Below, piece after piece: positions 6,401-12,880 of a stretch of 12,880 nucleotides of DNA. Below the pieces are notes generated by a model. The model did no database searches. It was not told where the DNA came from and saw only the letters and a program-made list of their open reading frames with translations. Origin of the DNA: DASVHS01 sp036390755. GTDB taxonomy: Bacteria > Acidobacteriota > Thermoanaerobaculia > Gp7-AA8. Within the stretch, counting starts at the first letter, position 1. Every line of letters starts with the position of its first letter. The position numbers and the translations under genes are program-made. Where the stretch lies: contig DASWBH010000374.1 in assembly GCA_036390755.1 (NCBI GenBank), forward strand, positions 1 to 12,880, written 5' to 3'.

Positions 6401-7258
6401 CTACCGCGTCCCGACGCCGAGCTGCTTGAGCTTCTGCCGTGCCAGCGCCGCTTCCTGCGAGGTGGGGTGCTCGTGGACGACGTACTGCAGTTGCACGATG
6501 CCCTGCGACTTCTCGCCGAGGTTGATGTAGGCGTAGCCCTTTTTCAGCAGAGCGCCGGGGACCTTCTCCGACTTCGGATACTTCTCGACGACCATGTCGA
6601 ACTGCGCGATCGCTTCCGGATACTTCTTCTGCGAGAAGAGGCTCTCGCCGATCCAGTACGCGGCGTTGTCGGCGAGATCCGACGCCGGATTCTGGCGGAT
6701 GAAGTCGGTGAAGCCGGCGACGGCGAGGTCGTAGTTGCCGCGCTGGTAGTCGCGATAGGCAGCCTGATAGAGCTCGGCCTGATTCGCACCCGGCTGCGCG
6801 CCCGCGGGAGCGGGGACGCTGACTTCGCTCATCGGGGGCGTGCCCGGCGCGGTGTTCGGCGCGGTCGTGGCCGCTGACGGAGCTGCCGGGATCACGGGCA
6901 TCGCCGCGGCGGCGCGCGCGCGCAGGTCCTCGATGTCGTGCTGCGCCTGCGTGAGCTGCTGCGCGAGGCGATCGATACGGTAGTTCGTCTGCTCGATCGT
7001 CCCCTGCGTGTTCTGCACGCGCTCGTCCATCTGTTCGACCTTGGCGACGAGCGTCGCGTTCGACTTCAGGAGTTGCTCGGTCTGCTGCGCGATGCGCTGA
7101 TTGACGTTCTGGACCTCTTCCTTGCTCGACGCGGTGCGTTTGATGTTGGCGAGCTCCTGCTGCAGTTCGGAGACCTGATCCTGCACTTTCTGCAGATCGC
7201 CCGACGTGGCGCAGCCGCCGAGGAGAAGGGCGGCGAGGAGGAGGGAAGTGTGTCTCAT
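6401..7258 (-). CDS. cpoB: Tol-Pal system protein CpoB/YbgF
   Basis: The 285-aa product starts MRHTSLLLAALLLGGC, a lipoprotein signal with Cys16; the E. coli protein is periplasmic and not lipidated, so this variant is probably membrane-anchored. Residues about 20-115 form a coiled coil (DLQKVQDQVSELQQELANIK onward). An Ala/Pro linker follows, then TPR repeats from about 160 to 280 (AYRDYQRGNYDLAVAGF, GESLFSQKKYPEAIAQFD, GYAYINLGEKSQGIVQL). Known CpoB links Tol-driven outer-membrane constriction to septal peptidoglycan synthesis. The start overlaps the pal stop as ATGA, so the two are translationally coupled. It is the last Tol gene of the operon, as usual. Confidence 0.93.
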   Translation of the reverse strand: MRHTSLLLAALLLGGCATSGDLQKVQDQVSELQQELANIKRTASSKEEVQNVNQRIAQQTEQLLKSNATLVAKVEQMDERVQNTQGTIEQTNYRIDRLAQQLTQAQHDIEDLRARAAAAMPVIPAAPSAATTAPNTAPGTPPMSEVSVPAPAGAQPGANQAELYQAAYRDYQRGNYDLAVAGFTDFIRQNPASDLADNAAYWIGESLFSQKKYPEAIAQFDMVVEKYPKSEKVPGALLKKGYAYINLGEKSQGIVQLQYVVHEHPTSQEAALARQKLKQLGVGTR

Positions 7259-7875
7259 CGCGCTGTTCCTGTGAGGACGATGTGATCGCGGCGGTTCCTG
7301 GCCCAGGCCGACTCGTTGTGAGCGGGATCGAACGGACGCTCTTCGCCGTAGCTGACGGTCTTGACCCGGCCGGGGTCGACGCCGAGGGTGACGAGGTAGT
7401 CGCGGGCGATGGCGGCGCGGCGGTCGCCGAGGGCGAGGTTGTACTGTTCGGTGCCGCGCTCGTCACAGTGCCCTTCGATCAGCACGCCGTACATCGGATA
7501 CTGCTTGAGCCAGTTCGCGGTCGCGGTGAGGGCAGTCTGGGCGTCGGCATTCAGCGTGGCGTCGTCGTACCCGAAGAACGCGTCGCGGATGTAGCCGCGC
7601 TGCTGCGCGGTGGTGTTGAGCTGCTCGATGTCGGTGGGCAGTGCCTCGACGGTCGGCTTCGGCGTGTCCTGCACGAAATCGGGCGGTTGCGTGTCGACCT
7701 TCGTTTCATTGGTCGTCACCACTGCCGGCACATCCGGCACGGTGCTGCTCAGCGCCTGCTGCGTGGTCGTCGTCGGCGAGACGACGCTCTTCTTCTTCGT
7801 CGAACGGCATGCCGGCGCGAGTGCCACGAGCACGATCGCCAGACCGGCCGCGAATCCCCTGAGCATCATTTTCAT
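7255..7875 (-). CDS. pal: Peptidoglycan-associated lipoprotein Pal
   Basis: From the ATG at 7875 the product is 206 aa. MKMMLRGF and a hydrophobic core end in ALAPAC with Cys23 as lipid site. A Thr/Val/Pro-rich linker (about 30-85) leads to an OmpA-like domain: FFGYDDATLNADAQTAL, EGHCDERGTEQYNLALGDRRA (135-155 region) and YGEERP. These residues bind meso-diaminopimelate of peptidoglycan in the family. Pal tethers the outer membrane to the wall and is moved by TolB. AAGGGA lies three bases before this ATG and AGGAG slightly further. An in-frame ATG at 7911 overlaps the tolB stop as ATGA and would add 12 residues. I prefer 7875 for its normal signal peptide, but coupling makes the other possible. 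Confidence 0.94.
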   Translation of the reverse strand: MKMMLRGFAAGLAIVLVALAPACRSTKKKSVVSPTTTTQQALSSTVPDVPAVVTTNETKVDTQPPDFVQDTPKPTVEALPTDIEQLNTTAQQRGYIRDAFFGYDDATLNADAQTALTATANWLKQYPMYGVLIEGHCDERGTEQYNLALGDRRAAIARDYLVTLGVDPGRVKTVSYGEERPFDPAHNESAWARNRRDHIVLTGTAR

Positions 7876-7907
7876 CGTTCCCTTGCTCCTGTTCCGGATC
7901 ATAACAA

Positions 7908-9188
7908 TCATTCCGCCTTCTTCGACCAGTCGGGTTCCTTGTTCTCGCCCGCGAACGTGAGCTGCAGAAGATCGGTGCCGTCGACGCGCATCCGGTAGAC
8001 CTGCCAGCGGCCGGTGCGGTTCGACTGGAACGCCATCCACTGTCCGTCCGGCGACCACGTCGGCTGCTCGTTCGATCCTTCGCCGGCGATGATGCGGGTC
8101 TCGTGCGTGACCACGTTGGCGATGCGGATCTGGAACCGTCCGTTGACGCGCGACGTGTAGGCGACGCGCTCGCCGTCGGGCGACCACGTGGCGTCGTCGT
8201 TCCAGTCGCCGTCGTACGAGATGCGCTGCACGTTCGACCCTTCCGCATCCATGATGTAGATCTGCGGCGTGCCGCTGCGGCCTGACGTGAACGAGATCTG
8301 CCGGCCGTTCGGACTCCACTCCGGCGTCGACTCGATCGTCGGAGACGTCGTCAGGCGGCGGAGGTTCGTGCCGTCGTCTTTCATGACGTAGATGTCGGGA
8401 TTGCCGTTGGTCGAGCCGACGAATGCGATGTCATTGCCGACCGGCGAGAACGTCGCTGACGTATTAAGGTTCAACCCGGTCCTGAGGCGAATGCGTCCGC
8501 CCCCGCGGCGATTGACGATGTACATCTCGCTCGTCCCGCCGCTCCACGACGTGTACACCATGCGCTCGTTGTCGGGCGCCCAGCTCGGCAGGATCGTCAG
8601 CGCGTTGTGATGCGTGATCTGACGCTGGTTCGCGCCGTCCCAGTCCATCAGCCAGATTTCCCAGTGACCGCTGCGGCTCGACGCAAACGCGATCAGCGTC
8701 CGGAAAACGCCGGGCTTTCCGTTCACGACGCGCAGCAGATCGTTTGCGAGCATGTGCGCCGTCGTCGCCAGCGCGGCGGAGGGCGAGCGATAGCGATGAA
8801 GCGGCTGAACGGCGCCGGTCGTGTCGACGAGCGACGCGTCGATGATGTAGTCGCTGCCTTCCTGAAACACGTTCAGGCGAAGCTGGTACAGCGCGTTCGC
8901 GGCTTTCAGCACATCGGGTGTGACGGGCACGTTCGGCGGCAGCGGCGCGATCGCGAAGACGCCGGAGTAGGCGATGTCGCGCGTCAGCGGCGCGAAGAAG
9001 GGCTCGCGGATCGCTTCGCCCTCGACCGCGGTTGCCGTGCGGGATGCGGTCGGCGGAATCGTGAGGTCGGGGAACGGCACGGCGATGCGGACGACGTTTG
9101 TCGCCTTCGTCGGATCGATCGTGACGCCGATGTTCGTCTGGGCGTGCGCGGCGGCTGCAACCATCAATAGAAGGAGAAGTTTTTTCAT
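7908..9188 (-). CDS. tolB: Tol-Pal system beta-propeller protein TolB
   Basis: The 426-aa product begins MKKLLLLLMVAAAAHAQ, a signal peptide with cleavage after AHA (residue 16), so it is periplasmic. Residues about 20-160 are the TolB N-terminal domain (VRIAVPFPDL, FAIAPLPPNVPVTPDV). The rest is a propeller with at least five repeats: PSWAPDNERMVYTSW, TFSPVGNDIAFVGS, EWSPNGRQISFTSG, TWSPDGERVAYTSR and TWSPDGQWMAFQSN. TolB binds Pal and TolA in alternation. Length fits the family. Its ATG overlaps the stop of the upstream TolA/TonB-like gene (ATGA), and no strong ribosome site is seen, pointing to coupled translation. Confidence 0.96.
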   Translation of the reverse strand: MKKLLLLLMVAAAAHAQTNIGVTIDPTKATNVVRIAVPFPDLTIPPTASRTATAVEGEAIREPFFAPLTRDIAYSGVFAIAPLPPNVPVTPDVLKAANALYQLRLNVFQEGSDYIIDASLVDTTGAVQPLHRYRSPSAALATTAHMLANDLLRVVNGKPGVFRTLIAFASSRSGHWEIWLMDWDGANQRQITHHNALTILPSWAPDNERMVYTSWSGGTSEMYIVNRRGGGRIRLRTGLNLNTSATFSPVGNDIAFVGSTNGNPDIYVMKDDGTNLRRLTTSPTIESTPEWSPNGRQISFTSGRSGTPQIYIMDAEGSNVQRISYDGDWNDDATWSPDGERVAYTSRVNGRFQIRIANVVTHETRIIAGEGSNEQPTWSPDGQWMAFQSNRTGRWQVYRMRVDGTDLLQLTFAGENKEPDWSKKAE

Positions 9189-9919
9189 CGGAAGGTGAGG
9201 TGGACTCCCAGGTACGTTCCTGAATAGCCGAACGGAAGCGGCGGCAGCGGCGAGGACTCGAGCACCGCGCGCAACGCGGCGCGGTCGAACGCGCCGTTGC
9301 CGCTCGGCGTTTCCACTCGCGTGTCGCGCAGCGTGCCGTCGCGGTCGATCGCGAAGTAGACGATCACGGTTGCGTCGCCGCTGATCTGGGGCCGGAACCA
9401 GCGCGACCCGATCAGCGTCTTCATCCGCTCGATGTAGAGCGTGTACGGGAAGTCGCCGCCTTCGAGTCCGGCGATGCCGGTGCCGCCAACCGGGACCGTG
9501 GGAGCAGTTGTCGGTTGTCGGTTTTCGGTTGTCGGTTTTGGCGGCGGAGGCGCGGGACTTTCTGAGCCCTTCTTTTTCGAGCGGCCGAACGGGGAGAGCG
9601 GAACCGTGTTCTTCTCGATCGGCGCTTTTTTCGTCTGCACGGGTTTCACTGGCTCAGGCTTCGGCGATTCGATGCGCGGCGCGGCCGGCTTCGGCGTCGC
9701 TGCAGGTTTCCTGACCGCGGAAGCTGCCGCCGCCGGACGCATCGGCGCGAACCGGATGTTGAGAATGGATGCGATCTTCGGCGGCGGTTGATGCAGAGCC
9801 GCATACACTGCCGCCGCGGTGAGGCCGGCGTGGAGAAGGACCGAGATGACGACTCCGGCGGCGAAGCCGCTGTCCAGCGTCGCACGCTGGGCCAGCACCT
9901 CAGCGACCCGGTCCTGCAT
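9185..9919 (-). CDS. tolA: TolA-equivalent protein with TonB-type C-terminus
   Basis: The 244-aa product has a cytoplasmic end (1-18), one membrane span (about 19-42) and an SVLLH motif with Ser26 and His30. This is the SxxxH pattern through which TolA and TonB sense TolQ/ExbB. Residues 43-155 are a Pro/Lys-rich linker (KPAATPKPAAP, SPKPEPVKPV). Residues 160-244 are a TonB C-terminal domain: YIERMKTLIGSRWFRP, VYFAIDRDGTLRDTRVE, FDRAALRAVL, PLPPLPFGY. Its place between tolR and tolB indicates the TolA role, transmitting energy from TolQR to TolB/Pal. The long helical domain of enterobacterial TolA is absent. It overlaps tolR by 20 bases, and GGGAGGG precedes its ATG. A heptanucleotide repeat lies in the linker. 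Confidence 0.88.
   Translation of the reverse strand: MQDRVAEVLAQRATLDSGFAAGVVISVLLHAGLTAAAVYAALHQPPPKIASILNIRFAPMRPAAAASAVRKPAATPKPAAPRIESPKPEPVKPVQTKKAPIEKNTVPLSPFGRSKKKGSESPAPPPPKPTTENRQPTTAPTVPVGGTGIAGLEGGDFPYTLYIERMKTLIGSRWFRPQISGDATVIVYFAIDRDGTLRDTRVETPSGNGAFDRAALRAVLESSPLPPLPFGYSGTYLGVHLTFR
9508..9535 (-). repeat. Heptanucleotide repeat inside the TolA/TonB linker
   Basis: Four 7-base units on the + strand: TTGTCGG, TTGTCGG, TTTTCGG, TTGTCGG. A 7-base unit shifts phase at each copy, so on the coding strand it reads PTTENRQPTT rather than a peptide repeat. It sits in the flexible linker, where extra residues would be tolerated. Confidence 0.75.
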
Positions 9920-10337
9920 TTCCCTCCCTCGGTTGCGTCACCATGCCGAGTTGTTCGACGCCGGCGCGGTTCATCACGTCGAGCACTGCGACCACGCGGC
10001 CATACGGCACACCGCGGTCGGCCTCGAGCAGCGCCCGCTTCACCCGCCGCGCCCGTAGCATGGCGCCGAGGGTGAATTCGAGATCGCGGGAGCCGACGCG
10101 GTCGCCGTCGATGTAGACCCCCCCGTTCGCGGTGATCGTGATCTTCGCCGGATTGTTCGACGCCAGCTCGAAGCTGCGCCCTTCCGCGTGCGGCAACTGC
10201 ACCTCGAGCCCCTGCGTGAGCAGCGGCGCCGTCACCATGAAGATGATGAGGAGCACGAGCATGACGTCGACGAGCGGCGTGACGTTGATCTCGGACATGT
10301 CGTCGAGGTCGTCGGTGTGGCTGAAGCGGAAGGCCAT
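9900..10337 (-). CDS. tolR: TolR (ExbD/TolR family proton-channel subunit)
   Basis: The 145-aa product begins MAFRFSHTDDLDDMSEINVT. One membrane span (about 21-40) contains PLVDVMLVLLIIFMV with Asp24, the residue that carries protons in ExbD/TolR. The rest is the periplasmic domain (GLEVQLPHAEG, ITITANGGVYIDGD, LLEADRGVPYGRVVAVLDVM). Length is typical. It forms the motor with TolQ. No ribosome site is visible before the ATG. It is separated from tolQ by 103 bases carrying a large hairpin, unlike the tight tolQ-tolR spacing seen in many genomes, so its translation may depend on that RNA structure. It ends inside the TolA gene (20-base overlap). Confidence 0.95.
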   Translation of the reverse strand: MAFRFSHTDDLDDMSEINVTPLVDVMLVLLIIFMVTAPLLTQGLEVQLPHAEGRSFELASNNPAKITITANGGVYIDGDRVGSRDLEFTLGAMLRARRVKRALLEADRGVPYGRVVAVLDVMNRAGVEQLGMVTQPREGNAGPGR

Positions 10338-10373
10338 TGTGCGTTTGACGTGTGAACAGCGCGTTGAGTAACA

Positions 10374-10441
10374 AAGGATGAAGGATGAAGGATGAAGGAT
10401 GAAGCGCCTTCTTCATCCTTCATCCTTCCTCCTTCATCCTT
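10374..10441. repeat. Heptamer-based inverted repeat (31-bp hairpin) in the tolQ-tolR gap
   Basis: The left arm 10374-10404 is AAGGATG four times plus AAG. The right arm 10411-10441 is its reverse complement with one mismatch (10386 against 10429). The loop is 6 bases. The right arm ends on the first base of the tolQ stop codon complement. In the operon transcript it would fold immediately after tolQ. No T-run follows on the - strand, so it is not a classical terminator. Its translations contain HPSSF-type repeats, which I recall seeing as recurrent spurious peptides in Planctomycetes and Acidobacteria proteomes; that recollection is unchecked. Confidence 0.9.
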
Positions 10442-11097
10442 CACATAAAGTTCCTTTCCGTCAGGTTGAGAAACTCCAGCGTAAAGTCCTCCATCTCTCC
10501 GCGCGCGCGCCGCAACTGCTGCACGAAGTAGTTGTACGCGACCAGCGCCGGAATCGCCGCGAACAATCCTGCTGCAGTATTGATCAAGGCCTCGCTGATG
10601 CCGGGCGCGACGGCGGTGATCGACGTCGAGGCGGTCGCGCCGATGTTCGCGAACGATCCCATGATGCCCCACACCGTTCCGAAGAGGCCGATGAACGGAG
10701 TGGCGGCGGCGGTCGTCGCGAGAAAAGGGACGAGGCGGCTCAGGCGCGCGGACTCGATGCGCGACGCGCGGATCAGCGAGCGCTCGACGCTGTCGAGCGA
10801 ACGGATCGTCTGCGCGCCGCCGGCGTGCGCAATCTGCGCTTCGATCTCGGCGTAACCGGCGCGAAAGAGTCCCACGAGCGCGGAGTGCGCAAGCGGCGCG
10901 AGCGCGGATTGGACGTCAACGAGGCGCTTCGCTCTGCGAAAGACGGCTACGAATCGCCGCGACGCCTTGCGTGACCTGGAAAAGCGCCGGGCAACGATGA
11001 TCGTCGTCGCCCAGGAAAGAATCGAGAAGAGGAGAAGGATGCCCAGGACGGCTTTCCCCACCCATCCCGTATGCGCAAAGGCCGTCCACAACTGCAC
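10441..11097 (-). CDS. tolQ: TolQ (MotA/TolQ/ExbB family proton-channel subunit)
   Basis: The 218-aa product starts at a GTG (MQLWTAFAHTGW). It has three membrane segments: about 12-34, 122-144 and 168-193. The signature GLFGTVWGIMGSF (137-149) and the third segment ISEALINTAAGLFAAIPALVAYN place Thr141 and Thr174 33 residues apart. This is the spacing of the two channel threonines of E. coli TolQ. The large cytoplasmic loop lies between segments 1 and 2. With TolR it forms the inner-membrane proton motor of the Tol system. The gene starts 24 bases after an unknown gene and is the first recognisable member of the operon. No strong ribosome site precedes the GTG. Confidence 0.95.
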   Translation of the reverse strand: MQLWTAFAHTGWVGKAVLGILLLFSILSWATTIIVARRFSRSRKASRRFVAVFRRAKRLVDVQSALAPLAHSALVGLFRAGYAEIEAQIAHAGGAQTIRSLDSVERSLIRASRIESARLSRLVPFLATTAAATPFIGLFGTVWGIMGSFANIGATASTSITAVAPGISEALINTAAGLFAAIPALVAYNYFVQQLRRARGEMEDFTLEFLNLTERNFM

Positions 11098-11121
11098 GGC
11101 CCGTAAAGTAACACACTGAAA

Positions 11122-11574
11122 TTACGCGATCGCTTCGCGGCGGCGGAACTGCAGAACGTGCAGCGGCGGCAGTTGCAGCATCGCGCCATCCGACTCGTCG
11201 ACGAGCCCGTGGGTCTGCAGATAGAAGCGAAGATCCTGCGCGGACAGCGCGTACAGAACGCGGTCGCCGCCGCGGCCGGTCGAGCTCAGGAAACCGCTCT
11301 CGTCGTCGCGGATCATCAGCACGTCGCCGCTGAACTCTCGCGGCAGCTCGGTGAGGAGCGACAGGTAATCCGAGGCGGAGCTGCAGCGGTCGAGGATGAT
11401 GCGCTCGATGTCGGCTGACCGGTCGGACATCACGCCCGCCACGGCGTGGCGGAGCCCGGTAAACGAGTCGAGCAGGATCAGGCGGCCGGGCGATTCGGGC
11501 GAATGCACCCATTTGCGCTCGGGAAGCTGGGAGTGCCGGCTGACCAGCGTGATGCGGCGGGGATCGAAGTTCAC
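11122..11574 (-). CDS. Hypothetical protein, first gene of the Tol operon
   Basis: The GTG at 11574 is chosen as start because AGGAGG lies exactly five bases upstream; a GTG at 11598 would add eight residues but has no such site. The 150-aa product begins VNFDPRRITLVSRHSQLPERK. It is soluble, with no signal or span. It contains LILLDSFTGLRHAVAGVMSD, ERIILDRCSSASDYLSLL and DVLMIRDDESGFLSS, and ends in a basic stretch (LHVLQFRRREA). The Asp-rich hydrophobic strands are mildly reminiscent of a receiver-like or Rossmann fold, but no family is recognised. It is 24 bases before tolQ on the same strand, so probably co-transcribed, and divergent from the response-regulator gene. Confidence 0.7.
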   Translation of the reverse strand: MNFDPRRITLVSRHSQLPERKWVHSPESPGRLILLDSFTGLRHAVAGVMSDRSADIERIILDRCSSASDYLSLLTELPREFSGDVLMIRDDESGFLSSTGRGGDRVLYALSAQDLRFYLQTHGLVDESDGAMLQLPPLHVLQFRRREAIA

Positions 11575-11579
11575 TGTCT

Positions 11580-11585
11580 CCTCCT
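11580..11585 (-). promoter_or_regulatory. Strong ribosome binding site for the gene starting at 11574
   Basis: On the - strand AGGAGG is followed by five bases and the GTG at 11574. This decides the start against the upstream GTG at 11598. Confidence 0.75.
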
Positions 11586-11713
11586 CGGGTTGAGTCACGA
11601 GCCGTTCTTAGTCCAAGGTTGATACCACTGGACGGATCGGCTTAACACACTGAGCGAGAATTAGTTAGCTTGCGCCGTTGAGGAAATGCCTTCGTTCGGA
11701 ATTTGGACATGTG

Positions 11714-11719
11714 TATGAT
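11714..11719 (+). promoter_or_regulatory. Weak candidate -10 (TATGAT) for the response regulator
   Basis: TATGAT lies 10 bases before the ATG at 11730, with only a poor -35 match upstream. If used, the transcript would start almost at that ATG, giving a nearly leaderless message; no ribosome site is present there. In-frame ATGs at 11709 and 11715 compete with this reading. The rest of 11599-11729 shows no further element I can support. Confidence 0.2.
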
Positions 11720-11729
11720 TGCCGCGCAA

Positions 11730-12880
11730 ATGGCTGAGCTACGCAGCCGCATCCTCGTCGTCGACGATGACCCTCAGGTTCTCACCGGCCTGGAAGCGCT
11801 GCTGAGCGACGAGTGGGACGTTCGAACCGCCGGCACGGGCAAAGAAGCGCTTACGACATTCGCCGAGTTCTCGCCGGACGTCGTCCTTCTCGATGTACAG
11901 CTTCCCGACTTTTCGGGCATCGACCTTCTCCATCAATTCAAGATGTACTCGGAGACGGCGTCGGTGATCATGATGTCCGGCGTCGGCAATCTCGACCGCG
12001 TCGTGGAGTCGATGAAGCTCGGCGCCCAGACGTTTCTTCAGAAACCGTTCGACTTCGACACGCTCACGCTCACGCTGCAGCAGGCTTCGCGGATGGCGGC
12101 CACCCAGCGCGAGCTGTTCGCGCTGCGGCGTGCGGAAGGGAAAGAGGTCGACCGGCTGCCGGGCATCTCGCCGGCCATCACGCACCTCAACGACATCCTC
12201 GCGCAGATCGCGCGCGCGCCCTCGCCGGTGCTGATCGAAGGCGAGTCGGGGACGGGCAAGGGAATCATGGCTCGCCTGATTCACAACCGCTCGGCGCGAA
12301 CGCGCGCGCCGTTCGTCGACCTGAATTGCGCGGGTTTGTCGAAGGAGCTGCTCGAGTCCGAGCTGTTCGGCCACGAACGCGGCGCGTTCACGAATGCGAC
12401 GAACACGAAGCCGGGCCTGTTCGAGATCGCAGGCGAAGGAACGCTGTTCCTCGACGAGATGGGCGAGATGGAGATCACGATCCAGGCGCGGCTGCTGAAG
12501 GCGCTCGAGGAGAAGAAGTTCCGCCGCGTCGGCGGCATTCGCGATCTCCGCGCCGAGTTCCGCCTCGTCGCCGCGACGAATCGCGATCTGAACGCCGAAG
12601 TCGCCGCAGGACGATTTCGCGGTGACCTCTATTACCGGCTGAACGTCGTCAGGCTGCACATGCCGGCGTTGCGCGAGCGCATGGAAGACATGCCTATCCT
12701 CGTGCAGGAGATCCTGCGGCCGCTGGGGAAGGAGATGGGCCGGCCGCTGCCGAAGGTCAGTCCATCCGCGCTGCAGAAGCTCGGAAGCTATCCGTGGCCG
12801 GGCAACATCCGCGAGCTGCGCAACGTGCTCGAGCGCGCGCTGCTCACGCTTCGCGGCGACGAGATCCATAGCGAAGACCT
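11730..12880 (+). CDS. Sigma-54-dependent response regulator, NtrC type (3' end outside window)
   Basis: From ATG 11730 the visible 383 residues start MAELRSRILVVDDDPQ. The receiver domain (about 5-120) has the acidic pocket Asp12-Asp14, phosphoacceptor Asp55 in VVLLDVQLPD, Ser83 and Lys105 in FLQKPF. The AAA+ sigma-54-interaction domain (about 145-375) has Walker A GESGTGKG (171-178), the sigma-54 contact loop GAFTNA (218-223), Walker B TLFLDEMGEM with Asp242-Glu243, the sensor segment LVAATNRDL and an arginine-rich FRGDLYYRLNVV. YPWPGNIRELRNVLERA follows. The frame is open at the window end, so a Fis-type DNA-binding domain is expected but not seen. Such proteins, once phosphorylated by a histidine kinase, activate sigma-54 promoters by ATP hydrolysis. 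No kinase gene is visible nearby. In-frame ATGs at 11709 and 11715 would lengthen it slightly. Confidence 0.95.
   Translation, partial: MAELRSRILVVDDDPQVLTGLEALLSDEWDVRTAGTGKEALTTFAEFSPDVVLLDVQLPDFSGIDLLHQFKMYSETASVIMMSGVGNLDRVVESMKLGAQTFLQKPFDFDTLTLTLQQASRMAATQRELFALRRAEGKEVDRLPGISPAITHLNDILAQIARAPSPVLIEGESGTGKGIMARLIHNRSARTRAPFVDLNCAGLSKELLESELFGHERGAFTNATNTKPGLFEIAGEGTLFLDEMGEMEITIQARLLKALEEKKFRRVGGIRDLRAEFRLVAATNRDLNAEVAAGRFRGDLYYRLNVVRLHMPALRERMEDMPILVQEILRPLGKEMGRPLPKVSPSALQKLGSYPWPGNIRELRNVLERALLTLRGDEIHSED

Noticed and set aside
7282..7998. A 238-codon + strand open frame opposite pal and the end of tolB.
   Set aside because: It is the antisense shadow of unmistakable Tol-Pal genes.
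10374..10441. CRISPR-like direct repeats.
   Set aside because: The units are 7 bases with no spacers and they form a single inverted repeat, so this is not a CRISPR array.
10374..10441. Intrinsic terminator after tolQ.
   Set aside because: The stem is strong but lacks a run of T on the - strand afterwards, and essential partner genes continue downstream.
11739..12869. A 376-codon open frame on the - strand covering the response-regulator region.
   Set aside because: It is the antisense shadow of a clear receiver plus AAA+ protein. Its translation is rich in Arg, Glu, Leu and His with no recognisable domain.

Overview
This is a GC-rich bacterial window with a Gram-negative envelope gene set. 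The complete Tol-Pal operon, several predicted lipoproteins and a sigma-54-type response regulator all imply an outer membrane. The style of the Rhs core (ARWLDHTTGTFLTPDPLGY, DPVNARDPTG), the heptanucleotide repeat elements and the gene order remind me of soil or sediment Acidobacteriota. That assignment is an impression from memory and rests on no marker-gene analysis.

Left part, about 1-3770: two tandem Rhs-type polymorphic toxin cassettes on the + strand. Each pairs an Rhs core end plus variable C-terminal tip with a small predicted lipoprotein directly downstream. The first Rhs gene enters from the left edge (2-1036) and overlaps its lipoprotein gene (1036-1569). The second (1784-3181) is a short orphan module: it keeps the last part of the core and a tip, has no YD-repeat shell, and is followed by a second lipoprotein gene (3254-3766). 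The cores are about 93% identical in DNA over 178 bases. The two tips have diverged but keep the same candidate catalytic residues (GH, SFHP, N[DN]CG[ST]WA). The two lipoproteins are also recognisable paralogues of each other. I read this as a duplicated and diversified toxin-immunity pair with a cysteine-peptidase-like tip and periplasmic immunity. An attC-like imperfect palindrome lies between the cassettes at 1659-1721.

Middle, about 3770-6075: genes of unknown function on the + strand. They are a 152-codon AT-richer gene (3885-4343), a predicted exported protein (4446-5420), and a translationally coupled pair of small conserved-looking proteins (5473-5730 and 5727-6074).

Right, 6092-11574 on the - strand, read from right to left: an unknown 150-aa protein, tolQ, tolR, a TolA/TonB-like protein, tolB, pal and cpoB (ybgF), then rpsT. 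Most junctions in the tolR-to-cpoB stretch are overlaps or short gaps. The exception is tolQ-tolR, which is split by a 31-bp-arm hairpin built from AAGGATG heptamers. A different heptamer array (TTGTCGG) lies in frame inside the TolA/TonB linker. The Tol machine uses proton flow through TolQR to energise TolA, which works with periplasmic TolB, Pal and CpoB to constrict and maintain the outer membrane during division.

Far right: a divergent + strand gene (11730 to the window edge) for an NtrC-type response regulator, with receiver and AAA+ domains present and the DNA-binding end cut off.
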